Notes under the pieces: model-generated
Told to the model about the DNA's origin: nothing
The model's input: the letters and a program-made list of their open reading frames with translations, nothing else
Databases searched by the model: none
Program-made: the position numbers and the translations under genes
DNA from: Labilithrix sp.
GTDB lineage: Bacteria; Myxococcota_A; Polyangia; Polyangiales; Polyangiaceae
Reading direction: 5' to 3'
Length of the DNA: 50,748 bases
Assembly: GCA_019637105.1 (NCBI GenBank)
Contig: JAHBWF010000042.1
Location: forward strand, 1-50,748
Part shown: positions 26,062 through 34,581 of the stretch, piece by piece
How the letters are laid out: every line of letters begins with the position of its first letter
How positions within the stretch are numbered: the stretch's first letter is position 1

Positions 26062-27394
26062 TCAGTAGGAGAACTCGATCGGGATCGAGACCAGCCCGGT
26101 CTCGTCGAGCTTCGTCTTGTAGATCGCCTCGGCCGCGCAGGTCTGGACGTCGGGGAGCAGCGGCGGCGAGAACTGCGCCGACTCGACGACGCCCGCGCTC
26201 GTCACGCGGAGGCGGAGCGTGCTGGTCACGGTGACGAGGACGTCGCCCGAGCGGCCCTGCGCGGCGGCGCACGCGCGCACCGCCGCCGCGATCGCCTCGC
26301 GCGGAGACTTCGGCTCGTGCTTGGACGCCGGGGGCGCGTCGCGGCCGCCGGCGGCTCGCGTTATCCCTTCGCCACGAAGCGCCGGCGAAGGCAACGGCAC
26401 CGGCGCGAGGCGCGAGCGGCAACGCGGCGACCGCGTCCACGCGGCCGGGGCCCGCGGACTCGTGACCGCGGGCAGACAGGCGCGCGCACGGCGGCACGGC
26501 GCGTGCTCACGCGGAGCGTCGACCGTCGGTCGCGTCGAGCTCGACATGCGCGGGTGCGGTGACCGTCGTGCCGTAGGTGACGCCGGCGCGCGGAGAGCAC
26601 GTCCGATCAGAGACGACACCCTCAGTGAGATCGACGGTGACGCGGTCGCCCGCGCGCGCGACGCGCAGGTGCGTGCCGTGAACGCGGCGACGCGGACGAG
26701 CGTGCGCTCGATCGCGATGTCGACCGCGAAGGCCCTCACCCGCCGGCGCAGGACGACGTCGGCCTCGATGACGCCGTGCTCGAGCCCCAGCACGAGCGGC
26801 TCGCCCCGCGGACTTCACGCGCGCGCGCGCGATCGCGGCAGGCCCGCTCGACGCCATCCGCGCCGCGTCGTCCTGCTCGAGCAGCCATCCGGTCACCTTG
26901 CGCGCGCGCTCGAACTACGGCGCGGGCGCCGTCGACCTCGATCGCGCTGCCGGCGCGGACGACGTGGCCCGGCGTCGCGACGATCCCGCCATTTCCCAAC
27001 GCGGACCTCGCCGGCTCCTCCGTCGCGCGCAGCGCTCGCCGACGCGCCTTCGCTTTGGAGGACGAAGGCACGTCGGTGAGCCTGGCGTCTTGATCCCACC
27101 GCGGTGAAGACGACGACCGCGGCGGCCGCGACCGAGGACGATACGCGCCCGGCGCGGAGCGCGCCCTCGCGAGCGCCATCCGGCGCGATCGCTCGACGTC
27201 ACTTGAAGGGCGTGGACCTCAAACCACTCACCGCCGACATCGCGCGCGACTCGAGCGCGACCAGTCCCGTCCGCCAGCGCGTCCGGGCGCGCCGGCTCGC
27301 CCGGACCGCGGACGTCGAGGTGCTTTTTGGCCTCGCCGACCAACGCGTCGAGCGCGCGGCGCTCGGCCGAACCCGAGGGGGGACCGTCGCTCAC
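26062..27394 (-). pseudogene. Frameshifted FecR-like regulator gene, coupled to the ECF sigma factor gene
   Basis: Starting at GTG 27394, which overlaps the sigma-factor stop (GTGA), a plausible FecR-type protein can be read only by changing frame several times. Pieces in different minus-strand frames include the start SDGPPSGSAERRALDALVGE, the FecR-like VRAGSAIEVDG and EHGVIEADVVLRRRVRAFAV, then VHGTHLRVARAGDRVTVDL-type sequence, and a C-terminal secreted-domain-like part QTCAAEAIYKTKLDETG ending at 26062. FecR proteins sense signals in the periplasm and control a partner ECF sigma factor. At least four frame changes over 1.3 kb point to decay, unless the assembly has indels here. Confidence 0.65.
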
Positions 27395-28197
27395 GGCTCC
27401 TCCCCTCGCTTGCTGAACGACGCGCGGAGGTTCGCCAGCGCCGGCTCGTCGCCCAGCATCGCCTCGAGCTCGCGGCGCGCGTAGAACAGCCGCGTGCGGA
27501 CCGTGAGGACCGGCGCCCCGACGATCTCGGCGATCTCCGTCGGCGCGAGCCCCTCGAGCTCGTGGAGGACGAAGACGACCCGCTTCTTCTCCGCGAGGCG
27601 CGCGAGGAGGCGCTGGAACGCGCGCATCCGTTCGCAGCGCTCCGCGTCCTCGTCGGGCAGCGCCTGACGCTCGTCGGCGACGACGTCGCTCGGAGCTTCC
27701 TCCGTCAGCACCGGGCGGCTGCGCGCCGATCGCCGGTGCATCAAGACGACGTTCACCGTGACGCGGTGGAGCCAGGTCGAGAACTTCGACTGGCCGCGGA
27801 AGTCCTTGAGGCTCCGGAAGACCTGGACGAAGACCTCCTGAACGACGTCCTCGAGATCGGACGGACCGCTCAGCATCCGGTAGACGAGCCGCGCGACGTC
27901 GGCGCGGTGCCGGACGAAGACCTCCTTGAACGCCGCCGCGTCGCCGGCTCCCGCGCGGCGGAGCAGCGCGTCGTCCTCGACCGGGTGCGACCGGGTAGGA
28001 GAGACGCGGAGCGCCGGCAACAAGCGCATGGACGCGACGGCAGCCACCTGGTCTCCGTTGCCCGTGACGGCCGCGGGATTCACGCTCACGCGTTCGGCAA
28101 CGGAAACTTGGCCCGAGGCCGCTCCCAGGCCGACGCTGGCGCCATGGCCATCGTCGCTGTCGCCGTCCTCCTCGGGGTAGTGTTCTTCGACGCCCAC
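27391..28197 (-). CDS. ECF-type RNA polymerase sigma factor
   Basis: A 268-residue protein including a 55-residue variable N terminus. The sigma2 region has FVRHRADVARLVYRMLSGPS and DLEDVVQEVFVQVFRSL, and STWLHRVTVNVVLMHRR follows. Sigma4 has LAEKKRVVFVLHELEGLAPT and EIAEIVGAPVLTVRTRLFYA. The annotated start is GTG 28197; an internal ATG at 28029 (MRLLPALRV) would remove the extension, and no ribosome site clearly decides between them. Its stop overlaps the decayed FecR-like gene, so the usual regulator may be lost and the sigma factor may be free of that control. Confidence 0.92.
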   Translation of the reverse strand: MGVEEHYPEEDGDSDDGHGASVGLGAASGQVSVAERVSVNPAAVTGNGDQVAAVASMRLLPALRVSPTRSHPVEDDALLRRAGAGDAAAFKEVFVRHRADVARLVYRMLSGPSDLEDVVQEVFVQVFRSLKDFRGQSKFSTWLHRVTVNVVLMHRRSARSRPVLTEEAPSDVVADERQALPDEDAERCERMRAFQRLLARLAEKKRVVFVLHELEGLAPTEIAEIVGAPVLTVRTRLFYARRELEAMLGDEPALANLRASFSKRGEEP

Positions 28198-28269
28198 GAC
28201 TTCGTCAACCGTCGCACGCGCCGCACCTGAGCGCCAGGAGACGGCAGGCGCGCGGCGCGACCGCCTTCG

Positions 28270-28288
28270 GCGCCGGGCGCCCCGGCGC
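28270..28288. terminator. GC hairpin downstream of the 109-residue protein gene
   Basis: GCGCCGGG (28270-28277) and CCCGGCGC (28281-28288) form a perfect 8-bp stem with a 3-base loop, 32 bp past the stop of the minus-strand gene at 28320. No T-run follows. Confidence 0.4.
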
Positions 28289-28319
28289 GATCGGCCGGCG
28301 GCGCGGGTCCGCGGGACGC

Positions 28320-28649
28320 TCAGAAGAGCGTCTTCAGCTCGACCTTGTCCTTCTTCTTCTGCTCGAGGAGGTAGTTGACCGCGCGAAGGATGCGCTGCTT
28401 CGTCGGGCCGCTGATCGCGCCGCCGGCGAGCGCCGCGTCGAGCGCGCGCGTGGTGACCGCGCGGCCGGAGCGGGGCTTCGCGACTTCCTTCTTCTCCGCG
28501 CCTTCCGCCTTCTTGTTGCGGTGTCGCTCGAGCTTGAGGGTGCGGTCCTCCTTGCGGAGCGTCTCCAACGAGTGGGAGACCGCGAGCAGGCGCTTGGCGT
28601 TGAGCTTGTTCTGGGTGAGGAACGTCTGAAGCTTTGATTCGTCGGCCAT
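28320..28649 (-). CDS. Small basic hypothetical protein
   Basis: A 109-residue, Lys-rich, helical protein: ADESKLQTFLTQNKLNAKRL, a charged middle (KLERHRNKKAEGAEKKEVAK) and a C-terminal helical hairpin (AISGPTKQRILRAVNYLLEQ). The family is not recognised. It has no signal peptide or membrane segment, so a cytosolic, perhaps nucleic-acid-associated role is possible. ATG 28649 lies upstream of a lipoprotein gene end (16-bp gap), so the two may be co-transcribed. Confidence 0.75.
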   Translation of the reverse strand: MADESKLQTFLTQNKLNAKRLLAVSHSLETLRKEDRTLKLERHRNKKAEGAEKKEVAKPRSGRAVTTRALDAALAGGAISGPTKQRILRAVNYLLEQKKKDKVELKTLF

Positions 28650-28665
28650 GGTCGGGTCGCGTGTC

Positions 28666-29217
28666 TTAGTCGGCATCGGGCTCGGCGTCATGCTGAACAT
28701 CTGCGCCGGCATCGACGACGGCGCAGGGGAACGACCGGAGCGACCACCGGAGCGGGACGTCCGGGCCTCCGTCGACGCACGAGGCCACGGTCGTGTTGGC
28801 GGAGGCGTCGGCGGCCGAGCAGTCGACGCTGCCGTACGTGCACTCGAGGCCGGTGGGCCAGCAGGACGGACACGCCGACTCGGAGACCGGGAAGTCCCGC
28901 GGACACGCCGGCTGCGGGTTGCCGCTGTAGCGCCAGGCCCCGAGGCTGCACTGCGCGATGGATGCGCTGCACGCTCCGAACGCGCACGTCGTGCCCTCGG
29001 GGAGAACGCAGCCCTCGCCGGCCTCGGGCGCAGCGTCGGGGCACACGCTGTCCCCGAGGGCCCCGGGAGCTCCGCCCGAGTCGGCGTCCGCGAGATCGAG
29101 GCCGGGGTCGTCTCCGCACGCCGCTGCGATCGTCGAGACGACGACGAGCGCAGCGCCGATCGCCGCGATCGGTCCACTCCGTCGGCGCGCCCGCGCCCTC
29201 TGCCTCTCGGGGAGCAT
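28666..29217 (-). CDS. Cys-rich secreted lipoprotein, function unknown
   Basis: A 183-residue protein with an Arg-rich N terminus, hydrophobic segment (AAIGAALVVVSTIAAAC) and a lipobox ending at AAAC, then Asp-rich linker DDPGLDLADADSGG. The mature part has about eleven Cys (CPDAAPEAGEGCVLPEGTTC, CSASIAQC, CPSC, CTYG, CSAAD) in a pattern expected for disulfide-bonded small domains. Such Cys-rich lipoproteins are common in myxobacteria. ATG 29217 was chosen for the complete signal peptide; longer upstream frames run antisense to the thiolase gene. Confidence 0.8.
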   Translation of the reverse strand: MLPERQRARARRRSGPIAAIGAALVVVSTIAAACGDDPGLDLADADSGGAPGALGDSVCPDAAPEAGEGCVLPEGTTCAFGACSASIAQCSLGAWRYSGNPQPACPRDFPVSESACPSCWPTGLECTYGSVDCSAADASANTTVASCVDGGPDVPLRWSLRSFPCAVVDAGADVQHDAEPDAD

Positions 29218-29307
29218 CGAAGGAAGATTAGAGCTATAACGGCACCGTCGTCTCCTCCCGCGTCGCCCGCTTCGTCGGATGAGACAGGCATTTTCAAGGA
29301 GATACAG

Positions 29308-30492
29308 ATGCCCTTGCCCCCCGTCTTCATCGTCTCGGCCACCCGCACTCCGATCGGCGCGTACCTCGGCTCGCTCTCTTCGCTGAAGGCCTCCGAGCTC
29401 GGCGCGATCGCCATCAAGGCCGCGCTCGAGCGCGGCAAGGTCGCCGCGGATCAGGTGGGCGAGGTCTTCATGGGCAACGTCCTCTCCGCCGGCATGGGTC
29501 AAGCGCCGGCGCGGCAAGCGATGCGCTTCGCCGGCCTGCCGGACGAGGTCCCCGCGACGACCATCAGCAAGGTCTGCGGCTCGGGCATGGCGGCGATCAT
29601 CGCCGGCGTGAGGACGATCGCGCTCGGCGACGCCGACGTCGTCGTCGCCGGCGGCATGGAGTCGATGTCGAGCGTGCCCTACTACCTCGACAAGGGACGC
29701 CAGGGTTACCGCATGGGCAACGGAACGCTCATCGACGGCATGATCCACGACGGCCTCTGGGATCCGTACGCCAACGTCCACATGGGCACGTGCGGGGACA
29801 AGTGCGCGGCGGAGTACAAGGTCTCGCGCGAGGCGCAGGACGAGTGGGCGAAGGAGAGCTTCCGCCGCGCGCTCGCGGCGCAGAAGGAAGGCCAGTTCGA
29901 CGCCGAGATCGTCCCCGTCCCCGTCCCGCAGCGCAAGGGCGACCCCGTCCTGGTGAAGCTCGACGAGGGCCCGGCGAAGGGGGATCCGGCGAAGCTCGGC
30001 GCGCTCCGGCCGGCGTTCTCGAAGGACGGGACGATCACCGCCGCCAACGCGTCGTCGATCAACGACGGCGCGAGCGCGCTCGTCCTCGCGAGCGAGGCCG
30101 TCGTCAAGAAGCACGGCCTCACGCCGCTCGCGAAGATCGTCGGCTACGGCGGCGCCGCGCAGGCTCCGGAGTGGTTCACCACCGCGCCGGCGAAGGCGAT
30201 GGACTCGACGCTCGCGAAGCTCGGGCTCAAGACCGACGACATCGACCTCGTCGAGATCAACGAGGCCTTCGCGGTCGTCGCCATGGTCTCCGCGCAGCTC
30301 TCGAAGATCGATCCGGCGAAGGTCAACGTGCGCGGCGGCGCGGTCGCCCTCGGTCACCCGATCGGCGCGAGCGGCGCGCGCATCGTCACGACGCTCCTCC
30401 ACGCGCTCGCCGACCAGAAGAAGAAGCGCGGGCTCGCGTCGATCTGCATCGGCGGCGGCGAGGCCCTCGCGATGGTGGTCGAGCGCGCCTGA
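29308..30492 (+). CDS. Acetyl-CoA acetyltransferase (thiolase)
   Basis: A 394-residue thiolase that joins two acetyl-CoA to acetoacetyl-CoA or cleaves 3-ketoacyl-CoA. The nucleophile is Cys90 in TISKVCGSGMAA; the catalytic His is in NEAF and ALGHPIGASGAR regions, and the second Cys is in SICIGGGEALAM. Length and motifs are normal for the AtoB/PhaA/ThlA group, and biosynthetic versus degradative use cannot be separated by eye. AAGGAG (29297-29302) is an excellent ribosome site for ATG 29308. It is followed after 18 bp by the MBL hydrolase gene, so the two may share a transcript. Confidence 0.95.
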   Translation: MPLPPVFIVSATRTPIGAYLGSLSSLKASELGAIAIKAALERGKVAADQVGEVFMGNVLSAGMGQAPARQAMRFAGLPDEVPATTISKVCGSGMAAIIAGVRTIALGDADVVVAGGMESMSSVPYYLDKGRQGYRMGNGTLIDGMIHDGLWDPYANVHMGTCGDKCAAEYKVSREAQDEWAKESFRRALAAQKEGQFDAEIVPVPVPQRKGDPVLVKLDEGPAKGDPAKLGALRPAFSKDGTITAANASSINDGASALVLASEAVVKKHGLTPLAKIVGYGGAAQAPEWFTTAPAKAMDSTLAKLGLKTDDIDLVEINEAFAVVAMVSAQLSKIDPAKVNVRGGAVALGHPIGASGARIVTTLLHALADQKKKRGLASICIGGGEALAMVVERA

Positions 30493-30510
30493 CGCTCGAC
30501 GAGCACGAGG

Positions 30511-31371
30511 ATGTTCCGCCCGCGAGAGCTCTCCGCGTCACTCGGTCTCTTCGCGGCGCGGACGCCGACGCTGCTCCCCGCCACGCACACGAACAGCTAC
30601 GCCCTCGGGGGTCGCGACGTGCTCCTCGTCGAGCCGGCGACCCCGTACGAGGACGAGCAGCGCGCGTGGATCGCCTGGGCCCGCGAGCTCGGCTCGACCG
30701 GACGGAGGATCGTCGCGATCGTCGCGACGCACCACCACCCCGATCACGTGGGCGGCGCGGCGCTCCTGTCGAAGGAGCTCGCGCTGCCGGTCTGGGCGCA
30801 CGAGCTCACCGCCTCGCGCGTCGACGTGCCCGTCGCCCGCCGCCTCGCGGACGGCGACGAGATCGTCCTCGCCGGGCCGCGCGACGAGACGTGGCGGGTG
30901 CTCCACACGCCCGGCCACGCGCCCGGGCACGTCTGTCTGTTCGAGCCGCGCGCGCGCACCGTCGTCGTCGGCGACATGGTCGCCAGCGTCGGGACGATCC
31001 TCGTCGCGCCGGGCGACGGCGACATGACGCTCTACCTCGAGCAGCTCGAGCGGCTGGCCGCGCTCGACGCTTCGCTCGCCCTCCCGGCGCACGGCGATCC
31101 GATCGACGCGCCGACGGCGCTCTTCCACCGCTACGTCACCCACCGCAAGATGCGCGAGGCGAAGATCCTCGCCGCGCTGGAGGCGGCGTGCGCGACGGCG
31201 CCCGGCGCGGGCGTCACCGCGAGCGAGCTCGTGCCGGCGGCCTACGACGACGCCTCGCCGGCGGTCTGGCCGATCGCGAAGCTGAGCGTCGACGCGCACC
31301 TCGAGAAGCTCGAGCGCGAGGGCCGGGTCGCGCGGACCGGCGAGGCCGACGCGTTCCGCGTGGTAGGCTGA
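30511..31371 (+). CDS. Metallo-beta-lactamase-fold hydrolase (LACTB2-like)
   Basis: A 286-residue hydrolase with the metal motif THHHPDHVGG, a second His in LHTPGHAPGHVCLF, and VVVGDMVAS for the bridging Asp. The C-terminal region (FHRYVTHRKMREAKILAALE) and a short winged-helix-like end (KLSVDAHLEKLEREGRVARTG) are as in the LACTB2/RNase Z-related branch. Substrate unknown; RNA or thioester hydrolysis are both known in relatives. A decayed copy of its 3' end lies at 33587-33677. Start ATG 30511. Confidence 0.9.
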   Translation: MFRPRELSASLGLFAARTPTLLPATHTNSYALGGRDVLLVEPATPYEDEQRAWIAWARELGSTGRRIVAIVATHHHPDHVGGAALLSKELALPVWAHELTASRVDVPVARRLADGDEIVLAGPRDETWRVLHTPGHAPGHVCLFEPRARTVVVGDMVASVGTILVAPGDGDMTLYLEQLERLAALDASLALPAHGDPIDAPTALFHRYVTHRKMREAKILAALEAACATAPGAGVTASELVPAAYDDASPAVWPIAKLSVDAHLEKLEREGRVARTGEADAFRVVG

Positions 31372-31376
31372 GAACG

Positions 31377-31601
31377 ATGTGGAAGCGAAGCTTCGTCGCG
31401 ACGACGGTCGCGCTCGGCGGGGGGGTGGACGACGCGCTCGCGGCGCTCGCAGGCTCGGGCGGCCGCGCGCCGGACCTCGACGCCGGCGCGCTCGAGCTCG
31501 TCGAGCGCCTCCGGGCGCCTCGACGAGCGACGCGCGCGGCGGGCCTCGCGACCGCCGTTCGCGACGTCGTCGTCGCGCTCGACGAGGGCACGCTCCGATG
31601 A
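31377..31601 (+). CDS. Small helical protein, copy 1 of a duplicated gene
   Basis: A 74-residue protein beginning MWKRSFVATTVALGGGVDD and ending VVVALDEGTLR. It is not a family I recognise. It starts 6 bp after the MBL hydrolase stop, and its TGA overlaps the ATG of the next frame. A diverged copy with the same start and end exists at 33678-33899, which shows that the whole block was duplicated. Given its link to a FliH/SctL-like gene it could belong to a flagellar or type III-like set, but no other member of such a set is in the window. Confidence 0.6.
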   Translation: MWKRSFVATTVALGGGVDDALAALAGSGGRAPDLDAGALELVERLRAPRRATRAAGLATAVRDVVVALDEGTLR

Positions 31602-31726
31602 CGCTCCAGCGCGCGCGCGTGATCAAGGGGGCGTTCCCCGAGGCGTCGAGCGATCCGTCCGCGCCGCGGCCGGGTCGGGTCGGGGCGGCCGCCGCCGCGA
31701 GGGCGCGGCGCGAGAGCCGACCGTAG
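31598..31726 (+). pseudogene. Truncated 5' end of a FliH/SctL-like gene (copy 1)
   Basis: The frame starts MTLQRARVIKGAFPEAS and runs only 42 codons to a stop at 31724-31726, where similarity to the longer copy at 33896 ends. Start ATG 31598 overlaps the preceding stop (ATGA). The break coincides with the beginning of the decayed insert, so this is the left stump of an interrupted or duplicated gene. Confidence 0.6.
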
Positions 31727-31839
31727 TAGTAGAAGAGCTCGGACCTGGCCTCGCCGACCTCGACGCGCGCGTTTGTCCGGCGGCGGCAGACCGAACAGGT
31801 TGAAGATGGACATCCACTTCACGATGGGGCTCTTTTCAG

Positions 31840-33590
31840 CGTCTCACTCGAGGACACGTGTCTTCTCCCGTTGCGGCGTCGCGGGCGATCACGCCGGCGA
31901 GTTCGCTCCTGGTCGCGCAGCGCGCCGAGAGCTGCTCCAGCCAGCTCGATCCTTTTGTAGTGACCGCTGTTGCACAGTGATCATACGAGCTTGCCCTTCT
32001 CGACGACGAGCTCTCGGGACGGCGACAAGGCTCGCCTCCGCCAGCGAGGAGTGATGGAGGTAGCCCGCCTCCTGGAACGTGGACGCATAGAGCTCGCCGT
32101 GGGCATTCATGACGAAGATGGCGCGCTCTCCTTGTTCCACGTCGTCGCGCCTCGCGTGTCGAACGGCTTGCCGTGTGCGTCGAAGATCAGGCGCTCCGTG
32201 TGCCCGTCCTTGCCTCCGACCTGCCTCGCGGACCTCGAGCTTGGTGAGGATCGCTCGACGTGACCGTCGTGGTACGTCACCTCCCGCAGCGCCGTGGTTC
32301 CGTCCTTCGCTCGTGAGGCCGCTTCGTGTTCCCGGCAGGTTCTCCGTGACGTACTCCTGCTTCATCGGCGTCGTCTTGAACCGCGCACGAAGCCCGCTGC
32401 GGTTGAAGTCGTCGACGTTCGGCTTCACGGTTCCCGGCGCCTCTCGCTCGGTGGACACGCGGTTCAGATGGTTCACCCCGCGCCGCCCGCCATGCCTTCG
32501 ATCGCGCTTCCTGCGTTGCCCGGGCCCGCATGCGCTCGACATCACCGCCGCCAGATACGTCGCGAATGCTTCCGAGCGTCGTGCCGGATCGCGGCATCGA
32601 GCGCCTGCTCTCGCTCGTAGAGATCGAGCTTCTCGGCGGTGCCGACGTAGCGTCGAGGCCGATGAACCTGACGTCGCGCTTCTTCCTGTTCCCTGCGGAG
32701 CGGGGAGACCGAGCGGGCGAGGGGCGATGTCGCGGCGGAGGATCCACCTTGTCCTCGACGCTCGCGTCTGCGGGAGCCTGCGCGCCGGCGCGGCAGCAGC
32801 GTCAGGAGCGATTTCTGCTCCCGCCGGTGCGCCGGCGTGCGAATCGAGCATCGCGTCGAAGCCTTCGTTCGCAGCGATCACCGCGTCGCGAGACGCTCTC
32901 CGCCGCCCGGAACGTGCGGCCGCCGTCGTGCGCGATCTCGGAGCGCGGAACGACGCCCGCCGGCCTCCGACCACATGAACGCGCTCGCGACCACGCTTCG
33001 GGCTTCGCGCCGAGCAGGTCGATCGGGCCTGCATGCTCGCGAAGCCCGGCGGCTTTCACGCCATGCCCACCCACTCGGACTGCCGCATCGTCTGCCGCGT
33101 GAGCGCCGCGCGCGCGCGCCGGGATCGTGCTGGGCTCGCGCTCTCCTTCTTGAGCCGGAAGACCTCGACCGTGAGCTCGCCGGATCCGAAAGCGTCGATT
33201 CGCTCCGACGAGCTCCGCCCGCGCGGCGTCGACCGGGCCGGCCTGCGTCGTGAGCTTGCCTGCGCTCGCGCCGCGCCCGCGTCGCCCGGCGTGAAGGTGA
33301 TCTCGCCGTTCGAGCCGGTGACGACGGGCCGATCCGAGGAGCGCGCGAGCCCAGGCGATGTTAATCCCCACGTTCGAGGCTTCGGGGCAGCCCCGGTCAG
33401 AGAAGGTCCGTCGGCTTCGCCGAGGGGCTCCTCGTGAGAATCCCCACTCGCTCGGCGAGGCAAATCCCTTCGGTTGATGCCTTCGACCATTTCGATGGCC
33501 CATCCGTCGGCCCGGCGAGCCGGACGTTGCTCGGAATCGCCCCGACGAACCGCATCTCATCCGTTTCGTCGCTGTACGTCGCGAGACGAC
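31840..33590 (-). pseudogene. Decayed toxin-like gene remnant between the two copies of the duplicated block
   Basis: No frame is open for long, but minus-strand pieces are protein-like: EMRFVGAIPSNVRLAGPTDG (33.5 kb), VVTGSNGEITFTPGDAG and GELTVEVFRLKKESAS (33.2-33.3 kb), RARFKTTPMKQEYVTENLPG (32.4 kb), FVMNAHGELYASTFQEAG with GYLHHSS (32.1 kb), then SGHYKR in another frame at about 31.96 kb. The last segments resemble a C-terminal module (YAS...FHHSS...SGHY) that I recall from large secreted or polymorphic-toxin-like proteins. Many single-base frame changes show decay, or indels in the assembly. The piece is somewhat less GC-rich than its neighbours, which suggests it was imported. Confidence 0.55.
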
Positions 33591-33677
33591 GTCTCTCCGA
33601 TCGCGAAGCTGAACGTCGGCCGCCGCGCCGCTCGAGGCGCGCGGGGCGACGCCCTCCGCGTGGTAGGCTCATGACCG
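33587..33677 (+). repeat. Degenerate copy of the MBL hydrolase gene 3' end (start of duplicated block, copy 2)
   Basis: This stretch matches 31265-31376: CGATCGCGAAGCTGAACGTC and CTCCGCGTGGTAGGCT are shared with the end of the hydrolase gene apart from scattered changes. It is out of frame and without the rest of the gene. The match continues into copy 2 of the 74-residue gene and the FliH/SctL-like gene, at an offset of about 2.3 kb. Confidence 0.75.
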
Positions 33678-33899
33678 ATGTGGAAGCGAAGCTTCGTCAC
33701 GGCGACGGTGGCGCTCGGCGACGGCGTGGACGACCCTCGCGGCGATCGGCGGGCCGAGCTCGCGAGCGCTGATCTCACTGCGTCCGCCGTCGAGCTCGTC
33801 GACCAGCTCCGCGCGCCGCAGCGGGCGACGCGCGCCGCGGGGCTCGCCAAGGCTGTGCCGCGACATCGTCGTCGCCCTCGACGAGGCACGCTGAGATGA
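33678..33899 (+). pseudogene. Copy 2 of the small helical protein gene, with compensating frame changes
   Basis: It begins MWKRSFVTATVALGDGVDD and matches copy 1 (31377-31601), with VELVDQLRAPQRATRAAGLA conserved. Near the end a one-base insertion gives PRHRRRPRR in place of RDVVVALDE, and a one-base loss restores the GTLR end. Such paired indels suggest decay or read errors. The following frame starts 4 bases inside its stop, as in copy 1. Confidence 0.6.
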
Positions 33900-34581
33900 C
33901 GCTCCAGCGCGCGCGTGTAGATCAAAGGGGGCGTTCTCCGACAAGGCGGACGATCACGCGCGCCTCTGATCCTACGCGGGTCGGTCGCGTCGAGGCCGTC
34001 CCGCCGCCCAGGCTCCGCGCCCGATGGCGGGCCCGGTCGGCGCCGCGGCCGCCGCGAGGGCACGACATCGCGGGCGAGGTCATCGGGCGCGCGCGCGCCG
34101 AGGCGGGCCCGCATCGTCGCGGCCGCTCGCGAGGAGCGAACGCCGTCGTCGCGGCCGCGGCGCGTTACGCGGCGAGCGGGCGTGAGGCGGAGGTGGCGCG
34201 CCCTGGCGGCCAGTTCCTCGCGCTCCGCGACGCCGAGGCGCGTCGCGCCGAGCGCGACGTCGACCGCGTCGTCGAGCCGCGGTCCTGCTCGCCGAGCGGC
34301 TCGTCGGAGAAGCGCTCCGCGTGGAGCCGGCGCGCATCGCCGAGCTCGCCGCGTCCGCGCTCCTGAGGCGCGCGGCGCCAGGCGCGATCCGCATCGCGCC
34401 TCGCCCGACGCGACGTCGCCGCGCTCCACGAGGCGCTCGGCGCGCTCGGTCAGAGCGCCGCGTCCAACCCGATCCGACGCTCCGTCGCGGCTCGCTCGTC
34501 GTCCACCGATCTCGGCCGGGTCGACGCGCGGGTCGAGCCGCAGCTCGCGCCTCGCCGCCGCGCTCCGCGAGCGCTCGATGA
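33896..34581 (+). pseudogene. FliH/SctL (HrpE/YscL)-like gene with several frameshifts (copy 2)
   Basis: The start MTLQRARV equals copy 1. Reading across frames gives GHDIAGEVIGRARAEAG, a long helix with AEVARPGGQFLALRDAEARR, VEPARIAELAASALL, and a C-terminal part equivalent to DLGRVDARVEPQLARLAAALRER, which is the usual end of FliH/SctL stator proteins of flagellar and type III ATPases. At least three frame changes break it. Its TGA (34579-34581) overlaps the start of the M50 gene. No ATPase, export-gate or ring gene of a secretion system is in this window. Confidence 0.55.

Noticed and set aside
33896-34581. A flagellar or type III secretion locus
   Set aside because: Only a broken FliH/SctL-like frame is present; no ATPase, export gate, ring or needle gene is seen nearby.
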